Assembly: GCA_005877695.1 (NCBI GenBank)
Contig: VBOA01000007.1
Span: 198,336 to 262,335, forward strand
DNA length: 64,000 nt
Reading direction: 5' to 3'
Source: Gammaproteobacteria bacterium
GTDB taxonomy: Bacteria > Pseudomonadota > Gammaproteobacteria > Diplorickettsiales > Diplorickettsiaceae
Both the position numbers and the translations under genes were made by a program. The stretch's first letter is position 1. Every line of letters starts with the position of its first letter. The notes beneath the pieces were generated by a model. The model had not been told where the DNA came from, searched no databases, and worked only from the letters and a program-made list of their open reading frames with translations. This document shows, piece by piece, positions 50,680 through 60,572 of the stretch.

Positions 50680-53181
50680 ATGGTCGATCAATTTTCAATT
50701 GAAAGAGAACCTGCTCAGGAAGTAAGAGCAGCGATTGAACTTGGTGGAAATGAGGCTAGTTCTTCTCAACAAAGGAAAAGAAGGTTATCAGGGCCGAACT
50801 CAGAAGGCGAAAAAGCATTAATAAAAAAGGATCCCATTTGGTTAGTAAGTCCTAAGACAAAAATTCCTGTTTTTAATAGCTGTCTTTGCTCTTTAGATGA
50901 AGTTGTAGCTACTCCTGCTTTTAATGTTAGTGTAATTGAAAGTGCCTACGATAAAAATTTTAAACTTTTTGATGTCATTAATAACAGTAAATATGTAGGA
51001 TTCATTGATAGTGCATTAGCTAGCCTTGGTATGTTTGCTGTATCTATAGGCATTTATGTTATTCAATACTGTAAATTGCGTGAAATAGAACGAAATAGTA
51101 ATTATTTTTATTTTTATCGATTGCTTAAATCATTTAATGAGGAAGAAATTAAAAATAAAATGGGTGAAATTAAGCAAGATACTTCTAGCACCGATCCGAT
51201 AACTTATGAGTATTTACAAACCGCTGCTTATTTTTATCCTCCTGATATATCACCTATTGCCTGCTGGAGGCGACGTTTTTTTGCTTCTAGTGAGGAAAAA
51301 CGTCGAATAAAAGCTTTGGATTTATTTTTAAAAAACTCTAAGCAAGAAAAACTTAATAAGTTGCTTAAAGAAATTAAAAATAAACGAGAAGGAATTAATG
51401 CAGATGATCAATCGTTATATAATCAAAATATTTATGCTTATATACAAACGATAGAGTTTTTTTACTCTTCTAATATATCAAAAATGACCTATTGGAAACG
51501 TCGTTTCTTTTCTTCCAAAAAGGAAAAAAGACAACGAAAAGCATTAGATATATTTTTAAATAGCAGGCTTGATGAGCTTCATGAAAAAATTACGGAACAG
51601 ATTTGTAATTTATTAAACCAGGAAGTTTATGAATTATTAAATAAGGAAACAGAATTTAAATATTTCAAAACCAAAAAAAATGCTAGATATAATTGGACTA
51701 TTGGTTTAGATAAAAAATATAAGAAAAAATTTTTTGATTATGTAGACCATCTAATAAAGGCTAATTCAGATACTACTATAAAGGAAAATCTTGAAAAAAA
51801 AAATAATATTATTTTACCGATTCTTTCTGCTTTGGGCCAGACAAGTTTTATTTACTGGATTTTAGTATTTTTATTTTATTTTATTCCAATTACTATAGTT
51901 ACGCCGGTTGTTACTAGCACATTAATTTCAGTTGCCCCGGTAGTTCTATCCTTATGTGTTTTTTTACCCTTATTTTTATTTTTAAAGATTAGCAATGCTC
52001 GTGAAATCTATAACACCGACAAGGATATGAAAAAGGAAATAATAGAAGATCAGCATAAAGCAATGCTTGAAAATAAATTAGCTTTTTTAAATAAGCAGAA
52101 TGTATATATAAAATTTACACAAAATATGGAGATTATTCCGACTATACGATTGAAAGATTCATCTTTATTAAAGGAATTACATGCAGTGATTAAAAAACGG
52201 CGTTTTAGTCAATGCCATGCTGTTTGCATGGGTTTTCTTGAAGGTTGTTTTTTGCCTCTATTTATGGGCTGGGTATTCTTAGACGCAACAAAAGTTATTC
52301 TAACTTATGCAATGTGCCCTCCAACAGTTGCTTTAACTAGTTTTACACCGATAGGTTTTTTAGCATCAGCAATTATTGCTGGAGTAATTCTCATCATAGG
52401 TATTAGTTATGGTATTTACTCTGCATTTAATGCAAAGAAAGCTCACGATGTTAGATTTAATGACTTAGAAGATAAGATTAAGGCACTAGAAAAAGAACGG
52501 GTAAATAAAATAATATTAGAAAAAGATTATGATCGAATATTACGCCGCTTTAATTATACAAAACCTTTATGGACTAATCTTAAAAAAAGTATAAATCGGT
52601 TTATGGCAGTTATCAAACGCTTAGGTACTGGTAGCTTGGTTTTTCGTTTAGTTTTATGGGGACCCCTAATGGCGATATATGCAGCCGTGGTTGCATCTAG
52701 TGCAGTCCCTACTTTTTTCCCAATTGTATTAATTATAGGCACAGTAATCGGTGCAATTGCGTTGGCCTCTTGGTATTTATATGCTTACAATGTTGAAAGT
52801 AAAACTACACAAGCACAAAGAATTGTCGAATATTTTGTTCAAAGTGAACAACTTATGGAAATAAATCAGGATGTGACATTCTCAGCGCTGGAAAGTTCAG
52901 ATAGGCTAGATTCAAGCATTGAAATTTTAAGACCAACTGAAAATTTTGTTGAATCCGAAAACGATACAGAATTTATGAATCAAAAATCTTCACAAAAGGA
53001 TGATTCGCATAAAGCTGAGAATACTCAGTTAGAAGCATTTAATAAAATTACAGCTCAAACTGAAGCTGGCAGCAGGCAAAGGAGTAATACTAATTCCCAT
53101 TCCCAAGGGTTATTTAAAGTTAGCGGGTTAGTGCATAGTGAAAACTTGGAGACTTGTTTAAGCCCAGCAATTAGTGGTTAA
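50680..53181 (+). CDS. Large hypothetical multi-TM protein with internal tandem repeat and coiled-coil segments
   Basis: 833-aa ORF; several TM clusters; no recognised domain. Confidence 0.8.
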   Translation: MVDQFSIEREPAQEVRAAIELGGNEASSSQQRKRRLSGPNSEGEKALIKKDPIWLVSPKTKIPVFNSCLCSLDEVVATPAFNVSVIESAYDKNFKLFDVINNSKYVGFIDSALASLGMFAVSIGIYVIQYCKLREIERNSNYFYFYRLLKSFNEEEIKNKMGEIKQDTSSTDPITYEYLQTAAYFYPPDISPIACWRRRFFASSEEKRRIKALDLFLKNSKQEKLNKLLKEIKNKREGINADDQSLYNQNIYAYIQTIEFFYSSNISKMTYWKRRFFSSKKEKRQRKALDIFLNSRLDELHEKITEQICNLLNQEVYELLNKETEFKYFKTKKNARYNWTIGLDKKYKKKFFDYVDHLIKANSDTTIKENLEKKNNIILPILSALGQTSFIYWILVFLFYFIPITIVTPVVTSTLISVAPVVLSLCVFLPLFLFLKISNAREIYNTDKDMKKEIIEDQHKAMLENKLAFLNKQNVYIKFTQNMEIIPTIRLKDSSLLKELHAVIKKRRFSQCHAVCMGFLEGCFLPLFMGWVFLDATKVILTYAMCPPTVALTSFTPIGFLASAIIAGVILIIGISYGIYSAFNAKKAHDVRFNDLEDKIKALEKERVNKIILEKDYDRILRRFNYTKPLWTNLKKSINRFMAVIKRLGTGSLVFRLVLWGPLMAIYAAVVASSAVPTFFPIVLIIGTVIGAIALASWYLYAYNVESKTTQAQRIVEYFVQSEQLMEINQDVTFSALESSDRLDSSIEILRPTENFVESENDTEFMNQKSSQKDDSHKAENTQLEAFNKITAQTEAGSRQRSNTNSHSQGLFKVSGLVHSENLETCLSPAISG
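51121..51576 (+). repeat. Intragenic tandem repeat, 228-bp (76-codon) period in the 833-aa protein
   Basis: TYEYLQTAAYFYPPDISPIACWRRRFFASSEEKRRIKALDLFL (51202-) vs IYAYIQTIEFFYSSNISKMTYWKRRFFSSKKEKRQRKALDIFL (51430-): 23/43 identical without gaps. Confidence 0.85.
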
Positions 53182-53953
53182 AAAGCGTTAAGTATACATC
53201 TAAACGGTGTTGCTTGCCGAATAAACTATATTGGGGTTTTACGTTGGCTAAATACTGGGATAATCGAGGTCTTTTTACTACAACACGTTGTTTTGCGCAT
53301 ATGATTGCTAATTTTAGTAAATTCGGAGCATCGGCGTCATCCCCTACCAGGTGTCTTAGAAAGCGCATTTCTTTTTTGGCTAAAGCAGTTTTTGAGGAAT
53401 GAGGATACATTGGGTCTAGATATATAACTTCAGGAAATGAATGTAAATTAGAAGTAATTTGCTTTAAATATGTGAGCGCTTCGATTTTTATAAGTTTAAC
53501 AGACAGGGAAAGAAATTTTGGATGTCCTAGAGCTCGTTCTAAGGCATCTTGTAGTAAAAGAAAAATTATTGGTGAGCGTTCTAATAAAATGATGGGGCAA
53601 CCCAGCTGCGCTAAAATAAAACTATCGGATCCAAGGCCTGCCGTCGCATCTAAAATTTGAGGTTTAAAATCGGGTTTTAAACCAATTGCTCTTGCTAATA
53701 ATTGTTTTTGATTTTGAAGGTGGTTTAATCGATAAGCAAGTCTACCTTGAAGAAAATCAATTTTTAATGAACCCAATTTTTTTTTGACATCTTCTAGGTG
53801 TAAACCGGTTGAACTCAAAATTAAGATATAATCAAAGTTCTTACTTTCCTGAAAATCTATATAAGGTAAAAAGTTTTTTTCTGCTAAATGCTGTGCTGCA
53901 GGTAATAAGCAAATTTCATTACTAGTTATTGCAATAGAAAATGGTAGATTCAT
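53171..53953 (-). CDS. rsmJ: 16S rRNA (guanine1516-N2)-methyltransferase RsmJ
   Basis: DATAGLGSDSFILAQLG, LERSPIIFLLLQDAL, VIYLDPMYPHSSKTALAKKEMR. Confidence 0.95.
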   Translation of the reverse strand: MNLPFSIAITSNEICLLPAAQHLAEKNFLPYIDFQESKNFDYILILSSTGLHLEDVKKKLGSLKIDFLQGRLAYRLNHLQNQKQLLARAIGLKPDFKPQILDATAGLGSDSFILAQLGCPIILLERSPIIFLLLQDALERALGHPKFLSLSVKLIKIEALTYLKQITSNLHSFPEVIYLDPMYPHSSKTALAKKEMRFLRHLVGDDADAPNLLKLAIICAKQRVVVKRPRLSQYLANVKPQYSLFGKQHRLDVYLTLFNH

Positions 53954-54507
53954 TCGTGTCGAAATACGTCAATACGAGCTGGAGGTAAATTTTGCCAAAC
54001 CCATTGTTGTTGGACTAGTTTTAGTTTAGCTGAAGGGCATAAAGGTTTTCCCCATAAACTATAGGTATATTGTATATATAATCCCCCTTTTAATAAAACC
54101 TGATTAATCTCAATACCAATTTTTTCTATAGTGGAAGGTGATAAAGTACGTAAAGGTAAACTCGAAACGATAGCTTGCATAGGTGAGGAAGCAGACTTAT
54201 TAATTAATTTATAAAGTCGACATGCATCTCCTTGGATAATGCTTAATTCTGGAAAACGTTGTATTAAATGATTAGCAAGCTTCGCAGATCGCTCAATAAC
54301 GATAAGTTGATGAAAGAGTTTTTTTTGGTTTATTAAAGCCGCTGTTATAGCTCCTGTTCCAGCCCCTAATTCTATTACTAATCCCGGGGGATTTTTTGAT
54401 ATTTGTTGAACTAAACTATTAGCAAGCTTTTTTGAGCTAGGAACTAATGCCCCTACCATACTGGGATGCATGACCGCTTCGTAAAGAAATAGGGAAAGTG
54501 CCCTCAT
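53950..54507 (-). CDS. Class I SAM-dependent methyltransferase, phospholipid N-methyltransferase (PmtA)-like
   Basis: MVGALVPSSKKLANSLVQQI, VIELGAGTGAITAALI. Confidence 0.75.
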   Translation of the reverse strand: MRALSLFLYEAVMHPSMVGALVPSSKKLANSLVQQISKNPPGLVIELGAGTGAITAALINQKKLFHQLIVIERSAKLANHLIQRFPELSIIQGDACRLYKLINKSASSPMQAIVSSLPLRTLSPSTIEKIGIEINQVLLKGGLYIQYTYSLWGKPLCPSAKLKLVQQQWVWQNLPPARIDVFRHE

Positions 54508-54570
54508 TGTTTTTATCCGGAAGTCTATTATTTTTAATTGTTTAAAATGTATATTTTAAATGAAAAATCC

Positions 54571-55647
54571 TTATCTAATAGCATTGCATTCTCCCATAGT
54601 AGATTTTACTAATATTTCTTCCAATATGTTTAAAAAGGATTTGTTTTGATTAGCTGTACCGATAGAAACCCGCAAAAAATTAGATAAACCATAGTCATGT
54701 AAAGGTCTTACGGATATTCCATGTAACAAGAGTTGTTGATAGATAGGCCAACTTGGAGATCTTAAATCTATACAGATAAAGTTAGCATAAGAAGGTAATA
54801 TGCCTAACCCTAATTTTTGTAAGCCTTTAGATAGTTGAGCGCGCCCCTTTTTATTCAGCAAACGGGTGGAATTAATATGTGTTTGATCGTTGAGGCTGGC
54901 TTCTGCTGCGGCTAAAGCAACCGAGTTAACATTGAAAGATAGGGAGCTCTGCTTTAACAAAGTAGCTATTTTAATCCCACTAATGGCATACCCTAGTCTC
55001 AGCCCTGCTAAACCATAGAACTTGGAAAAGGTTCTAAGGATAATTAGGTTAGGATATTGCATTAAAAGCTGGATACTATTAGGGTAATCCTTAGTTTCAA
55101 CATATTCGGCATAGGCCTCATCTATAACTACAAATATATTTTCAGGAATATACTTTAATAAATATTCTAATTCTAATGTATTCATATAGTTGCCTATAGG
55201 GTTGTTTGGGTTGACGACAAAGACAATTTTGGTACAGGGTTCAATTGCTTCTAATAGACTTGTAGCAGAGTATAAATGAGAGTTTTTAGCTATTTTGAGT
55301 GCTATGTTTGCGGTCTTTAAGATTTTTGAAATACCGGTAAAACAAAATTTGGGGATAACCGCTGAGTTTAATGGGCTTAAGAGTGTTTTGACAATGAGCT
55401 CCAATAAGCTTTCTGAGCCATTTCCTAAGGTAATATTTTCAGCAAGAATCCTTAAATGAATAGACAAAGTTTTTTTCAAAGAAAGTCCATGGCTCTTCGG
55501 GTAAAGGTGACAATTGAACATGGCCTGTTGGCCTGCACTGATTGCAAGTGGGCTAGGGCCAAGAGGATTTTCATTTAGATCGAGTTTTATAATTTCAGTC
55601 GTTTTTTTGGTATCAAAAGCAGGGCTTTTAGTGGAAGAGATTGTCAT
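54571..55647 (-). CDS. hisC: Histidinol-phosphate aminotransferase-like PLP enzyme
   Basis: LDLNENPLGPSP, VVNPNNPIGNYM, FSKFYGLAGLRLGY. Confidence 0.85.
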   Translation of the reverse strand: MTISSTKSPAFDTKKTTEIIKLDLNENPLGPSPLAISAGQQAMFNCHLYPKSHGLSLKKTLSIHLRILAENITLGNGSESLLELIVKTLLSPLNSAVIPKFCFTGISKILKTANIALKIAKNSHLYSATSLLEAIEPCTKIVFVVNPNNPIGNYMNTLELEYLLKYIPENIFVVIDEAYAEYVETKDYPNSIQLLMQYPNLIILRTFSKFYGLAGLRLGYAISGIKIATLLKQSSLSFNVNSVALAAAEASLNDQTHINSTRLLNKKGRAQLSKGLQKLGLGILPSYANFICIDLRSPSWPIYQQLLLHGISVRPLHDYGLSNFLRVSIGTANQNKSFLNILEEILVKSTMGECNAIR

Positions 55648-55699
55648 TGAACGGGCAGTTTAAGTATAGTGTGTTTATTTAAATATTATTAGGTCATTT

Positions 55700-56476
55700 A
55701 TGTTATTGTGTTTGGATGTTGGTAATACGCATATACTGTGTGGTATTTTTGCCAAAGATAAGCTTATATTACGTTTTCGCTATGCGACCCCTTTATTGGG
55801 AACAGCCGATCAATTCGGAATTTTTTTAATAAATCTACTTAAATATAATAAATTAGACCCATTGAAAATAAGAGCGGTTGCTATCTCTTCTGTCGTACCA
55901 AATTATGATTATACGGTGCGGCATAGTTTTTTCCAATATTTTAAAGATGCTGACTATTTTATTTTACAACCTGGCGTTAAAACGGGCTTAAATATTCGTT
56001 GTAAAAATCCCAGTGAAGTCGGGGCTGACAGAATAGCGAATGCCATAGGCGCAATAGCTCTTTTCCCAGAAAAAGCATTGATTATTGTAGATTTGGGCAC
56101 CGCCACGACCTTATGTGCTATTACCAAGGATCGAAATTATTTAGGCGGGGCTATTTTGCCAGGCTTACGACTTAGTATGGAAGCTTTAAAAAACAATACA
56201 GCTAAATTGATGGCTGTCGATATAGAAGCCCCTGCGAACTATATGGGTCGAACCACGCGAGAAAGTATACAAAGTGGTCTTTATTATGGACATTTGGGTG
56301 CACTTAAAGAAATTATTTTAGGATTTAAAAGAGAAGTTTTTCATGGTGAAGATATTAAGATTATTGGTACAGGTGGATTTGCACAGCTTTATGAAGATAC
56401 CGGTTTATTTGATACACTTATTTCAGATTTAGTGTTGCAAGGCTTACGAAAGGCCTATGAGTCGAGCCAATTATAG
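55700..56476 (+). CDS. coaX: Type III pantothenate kinase
   Basis: LCLDVGNTHILCGIF, PSEVGADRIANAIGA, VDLGTATTLCAI, LGGAILPGLRLSMEAL. Confidence 0.96.
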   Translation: MLLCLDVGNTHILCGIFAKDKLILRFRYATPLLGTADQFGIFLINLLKYNKLDPLKIRAVAISSVVPNYDYTVRHSFFQYFKDADYFILQPGVKTGLNIRCKNPSEVGADRIANAIGAIALFPEKALIIVDLGTATTLCAITKDRNYLGGAILPGLRLSMEALKNNTAKLMAVDIEAPANYMGRTTRESIQSGLYYGHLGALKEIILGFKREVFHGEDIKIIGTGGFAQLYEDTGLFDTLISDLVLQGLRKAYESSQL

Positions 56477-56478
56477 GA

Positions 56479-56516
56479 GAATAATAAATTTGGTAAATTT
56501 TTTACTGAAATTATTC
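56479..56516. terminator. Possible bidirectional terminator between convergent coaX and the YdcF-like gene
   Basis: GAATAAT...ATTATTC 7-bp arms at the convergent gene ends; AT-rich. Confidence 0.35.
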
Positions 56517-57251
56517 TTTATTCCAGCCGAAAAAATTATAAATATGAAAACGCAATATTCCTATATATTCATGGATTGCAAAATCATTCATAGCAAAATT
56601 ATATCCTAACGGGTACTTAGTAATAGGTATAGTAATAAAATCTGAGGCGATTGGTTTGGGATAAATTTTAAAAAAAGAAAAATACAATAGGGCACGTTTT
56701 AGAGCTAATCCAGAACTCACCAGAAAAAATTGTTCGTTATATTGTTTTTTTAAGAGATAACTTGAAAACTTAGCATTTTGGTAAGTATTTTTACTTTGAG
56801 TTTCTAATTCTATATCTTCGGGATTAATTCCTAAAGATATTAAGCTTTCTTGATAAATGTTAGCTTCTGATTTTCCATTATTCAATGGATCTCCTCCACT
56901 AATTAAAATATGACAGATTCTCTTATTATTTTTGCATTCACGATAAATGATTGCGGTTTGAGTAATTCTTGAAAATGATAAAATACTGGGATTTATTTTA
57001 TCAGTACCAGGATTCTTGCTAGTCCCTGCCCCCAAAAGAATTATAGTGTTAGTTTTTTTCCAGTTGATAGAAGACAATTGGCTATAAGGTAATTGTAGCT
57101 TATACAGTAAATAAGCTGGTAAAAAGCCATTACCTACAACAATATAACCTAGAACTATGATTGATCCAGCAATTAAACTTGTTTTTTTATAATTAAATAG
57201 GCTTAATAAAATACATATTAGGAATAAGAGAAATATAAAAAATGTTGACAT
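56511..57251 (-). CDS. YdcF family (DUF218) membrane protein
   Basis: TIILLGAGT, ILISGGDPLNNGKSEA, NTYQNAKFSS motifs. Confidence 0.85.
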   Translation of the reverse strand: MSTFFIFLLFLICILLSLFNYKKTSLIAGSIIVLGYIVVGNGFLPAYLLYKLQLPYSQLSSINWKKTNTIILLGAGTSKNPGTDKINPSILSFSRITQTAIIYRECKNNKRICHILISGGDPLNNGKSEANIYQESLISLGINPEDIELETQSKNTYQNAKFSSYLLKKQYNEQFFLVSSGLALKRALLYFSFFKIYPKPIASDFITIPITKYPLGYNFAMNDFAIHEYIGILRFHIYNFFGWNKE

Positions 57252-57329
57252 ATTAATTTTTACTTACCATTAGGATAATAGAAAGCATAGATTAAAAGCT
57301 AAAAAAATAAAATAGTTCGGTTGGAATTC

Positions 57330-57357
57330 TTGACTCAATTCTAAAATTATGAATAAT
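57330..57357 (+). promoter_or_regulatory. Candidate sigma70 promoter upstream of the siderophore synthetase, with palindrome ATTATGAATAAT
   Basis: TTGACT-16 nt-AATAAT; ATTAT-GA-ATAAT (57346-57357) overlaps the -10. Confidence 0.35.
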
Positions 57358-57420
57358 AGCGACTATAGCAAACAGACGATATCTTAATCTTATTTAATTC
57401 AATTAGGCAGGGATCTAAAT

Positions 57421-59301
57421 ATGAAGCTAGTAGAAGAAAATTTAAAAAAAAGGAACTTTGTTGGAAAAAATAAGAATTATCTCAATAAAAATAATTTTTC
57501 TTTAAGTTGTTATCTCTCAGAAGTTAACAGACAATCCCTACGCCAACTTTTGATTGCCTTTTTGCGTGAACGTGTTTTAGAAAATTATTACCAGGCTGGA
57601 AATCTAATTTTCAAGCTTCCTCGCTTAAATGCATCTATCTATGTTAGTCAAGTAAAGTTAAATTCCTTGTTTCGTTTTACAGAATTTGAGAAAGTTTATT
57701 TAATTGACAGAAAAAAAAACAATATGGAGCTAATAACCGATCCTATTCACCTACTTGAAATAGTTAAAACAGAGTTAGATACAATATTTGATTTAGAACA
57801 ATGGGAGAAAGTTACTAGAGAAGTTAATAATCATATTCAAAATACAATTTTAATTACTCGACAAAAAGATAAGTTAAGAACAGAATTATTTCCTTTTTAT
57901 TCTGAAAGTCACAAAAATTACTTTTCTGAACTTTCAGAAAAAAATAAGAATTTATTAGATTATTCTTTCAAATTTGAACAATTATCTTTTAATGGCCATC
58001 CTTATCACCCTTTTGCTAAAACAAAGGTAGGGTTTTCTACTGATGATATTCTTAGATATACAACTGAATTCAGACCAAAAGTATTTATCTTATTAGCCGC
58101 AGTGCATAAAAAATCAATGTGCATGGAAACATTGCATTCGAAATTTGAGTTTACTGAATGGTTTTCTGAGTATTATCCTAATGCATGGAATTCATGGGTT
58201 AATGAACTAGAGAAAAAAAATTTAAACCGAGAAGATTACATTCCTTTTCCAGTTCATCCTTGGCAAGCTGCAAATATTGTAAGAAATTTATTTGCCGATC
58301 ATATTACGAGTAATGATATTATTTTATTCGATAACGTAGGCATAGGTGCGAGTCCGACTTCTTCTTTTCGTACTTTGGCTCCCATTGAAAATTGGTATGC
58401 ACCCTATATCAAATTACCAATTGGGATATATGCTAGTGGGGTTTTTAGAGCATTATCTGTTAATTCTATTAAAAATACCCCTAAAATTACGCATATTATG
58501 AAAAATATTTTACTTAAGGAACCTCATATATCAGAAAGACTTGCAATTTTACCCGAAGTTTGCGGACTTTATTTAAATGCTGTCGACGACGTCAAGGCAC
58601 GACATTTCACAGTAATTTTTCGAGAAAACGTTATTAATTATCTTTCTAATGATGAAATTGCAGTTGTTGTTTCTGCTTTATTCGAAAAGTCATTGGAGAA
58701 TAATAGTAGCTTATTTATTGACCTTATAAAATTAGCTGGGTGTTTCGACTACGAAGGGGCATTAAACTATTTTAGTCAATACGTCGATCTAGTACTTGGA
58801 AGCTATTTAGATCTTTATTTAATATATGGCATAGCCTTAGAAGGTCATCAGCAAAATACTCTAGCCATTTTTCAAAATGGAAATATTAAACGCTTTATTG
58901 CTAGAGATTTTGATGGTATAGAAATATTTGCAGATAGCTTAAACTCCCATGACCTTACTTTAACTGATCGTTTATCGCCTCCTTTTGTAACAGATAATAA
59001 AATAACAGTGAGAAATCAATTATTGCATACCGTATATCAGCTGCATTTAGGAGAATTAGTGTTGCTTTTATCTGCGCATTTTCAATATGAAGAAAAAAAT
59101 TTTTGGACGATAATTCGGAATAAAACAGAAGAGAGATTTGACATTTTAAAAAAACGTGTCGATTTGGTTCGATGGGAAGAAGAATACCATGCTATATTAA
59201 AGGCAGATTGGCCTGTGAAAGCATTGTTTCGTATGCGTTTGGAAAAACAATATGTTCGTGAAGGTATATTTTCTTATATATCGAATCCTTTAGCTATTTA
59301 A
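57421..59301 (+). CDS. IucA/IucC family NIS siderophore synthetase (legiobactin LbtA-like)
   Basis: NGHPYHPFAKTKVG, FPVHPWQ, ASPTSSFRTL, LEGHQQNTLAIF, FIARDFDG: conserved NIS synthetase motifs. Confidence 0.92.
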   Translation: MKLVEENLKKRNFVGKNKNYLNKNNFSLSCYLSEVNRQSLRQLLIAFLRERVLENYYQAGNLIFKLPRLNASIYVSQVKLNSLFRFTEFEKVYLIDRKKNNMELITDPIHLLEIVKTELDTIFDLEQWEKVTREVNNHIQNTILITRQKDKLRTELFPFYSESHKNYFSELSEKNKNLLDYSFKFEQLSFNGHPYHPFAKTKVGFSTDDILRYTTEFRPKVFILLAAVHKKSMCMETLHSKFEFTEWFSEYYPNAWNSWVNELEKKNLNREDYIPFPVHPWQAANIVRNLFADHITSNDIILFDNVGIGASPTSSFRTLAPIENWYAPYIKLPIGIYASGVFRALSVNSIKNTPKITHIMKNILLKEPHISERLAILPEVCGLYLNAVDDVKARHFTVIFRENVINYLSNDEIAVVVSALFEKSLENNSSLFIDLIKLAGCFDYEGALNYFSQYVDLVLGSYLDLYLIYGIALEGHQQNTLAIFQNGNIKRFIARDFDGIEIFADSLNSHDLTLTDRLSPPFVTDNKITVRNQLLHTVYQLHLGELVLLLSAHFQYEEKNFWTIIRNKTEERFDILKKRVDLVRWEEEYHAILKADWPVKALFRMRLEKQYVREGIFSYISNPLAI

Positions 59302-59304
59302 CTG

Positions 59305-60504
59305 ATGCAAGAGAGAATTGCTGCTTGGCATACCCAGGCACGTCTGATTATTTTTGCTCAATTTATTATTATTTTAGCACTTGATATGAGTGATCCTTAT
59401 TGGCCACTTATTATATCTTCAGTGCATCTTTTTAATCCTCGTACACTGCAGTATTGGAGTGGAGCTATTTATATGGCTCCATTATTAACGATGATTTTAA
59501 CCACCTTATTGTGGATACAAATAGGAGAACGGGTTGGTTATAAAAAAATGATATTACGGGCGGGTTTGGTTTTAGCAGCTACCCAATGGAGTTTGTTTTT
59601 TTTTTCTAATCCTTGGGCTATTCTTGCTATCAGACTATTACAAGGTGGCTTAGCTGGATTTTCCACGGCTGCCCAAGCATGGTCACTCTCAATAGCACCA
59701 ATTAATACTCATAATCAAATAGTCGGTCGTCTACAGGCAGCCACTGCCATGGGGAGTATCGTGGGTCCGATTTGTGGAGGACTGGTTTCAAATTATTATG
59801 GGTATTTATCGATTTTTATTACAGCAGGTTGCATGTGTTTATTACTTTCGGTTATTTTAGCTAATTATCTACAAGAAAATCCTACAAAGAAGATAACAGT
59901 CTTAGCAAAAAAAAAACAAAAAAAATTTTTTCTCGATGAGCCCGGAAAAAACCTTTTGCTTTTATTAATATGTGGTACCCAAATCGCTCGCTGGATGTCA
60001 GCACCTTTCTTCACATTATATATAGCACAACAGTTACATGCTGATAATTTAACAATGGGATTAATCTATGCAAGCATGGCTTTATCCATGTCTTTAATGA
60101 CATTAACTTTAGGAAAAACTATCGACAAACAATTTAGTTGGCATACCTGGACAAAACCACTACTTATTATGGCTTTACTCTTAAGCGGATTATCACAATG
60201 GGGGTTCGCCTTTATTACTAAATTGTATCTTGCTTTTGGTTTAAGTATACTTTGGGGATTAAGCTTAGGTATTATAGTAATAATTCTATTTAGTTTTTTG
60301 TTAAATGATATTAGTGATAGTAATAGAGCAAAAGCAGTGGGTCTAGGAAGCACAGCATTAAAATTAGGTAATTTGCTCGGAATTATAGCAGGTACATTTA
60401 TACAAGCAGAATCAATGCAAGTAAATGGTCACTTCTTAGTAAGCTTTATGGTGATAGGTTTTTTTTACATTATTTTGGCAATTCTAGCAGGGCATTATAA
60501 ATAA
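59305..60504 (+). CDS. MFS transporter, putative siderophore exporter (LbtB-like)
   Basis: 12-TM-like MFS protein (GERVGYKKMILRAG, LLQGGLAGFSTAAQAW); starts 3 nt after the synthetase stop codon. Confidence 0.88.
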   Translation: MQERIAAWHTQARLIIFAQFIIILALDMSDPYWPLIISSVHLFNPRTLQYWSGAIYMAPLLTMILTTLLWIQIGERVGYKKMILRAGLVLAATQWSLFFFSNPWAILAIRLLQGGLAGFSTAAQAWSLSIAPINTHNQIVGRLQAATAMGSIVGPICGGLVSNYYGYLSIFITAGCMCLLLSVILANYLQENPTKKITVLAKKKQKKFFLDEPGKNLLLLLICGTQIARWMSAPFFTLYIAQQLHADNLTMGLIYASMALSMSLMTLTLGKTIDKQFSWHTWTKPLLIMALLLSGLSQWGFAFITKLYLAFGLSILWGLSLGIIVIILFSFLLNDISDSNRAKAVGLGSTALKLGNLLGIIAGTFIQAESMQVNGHFLVSFMVIGFFYIILAILAGHYK

Positions 60505-60572
60505 AAATGCATTTCTAAGATCGTCTGTTGAAACCGAATTGACTACATAAAGATTTTTTTGAACTTAGCAGA

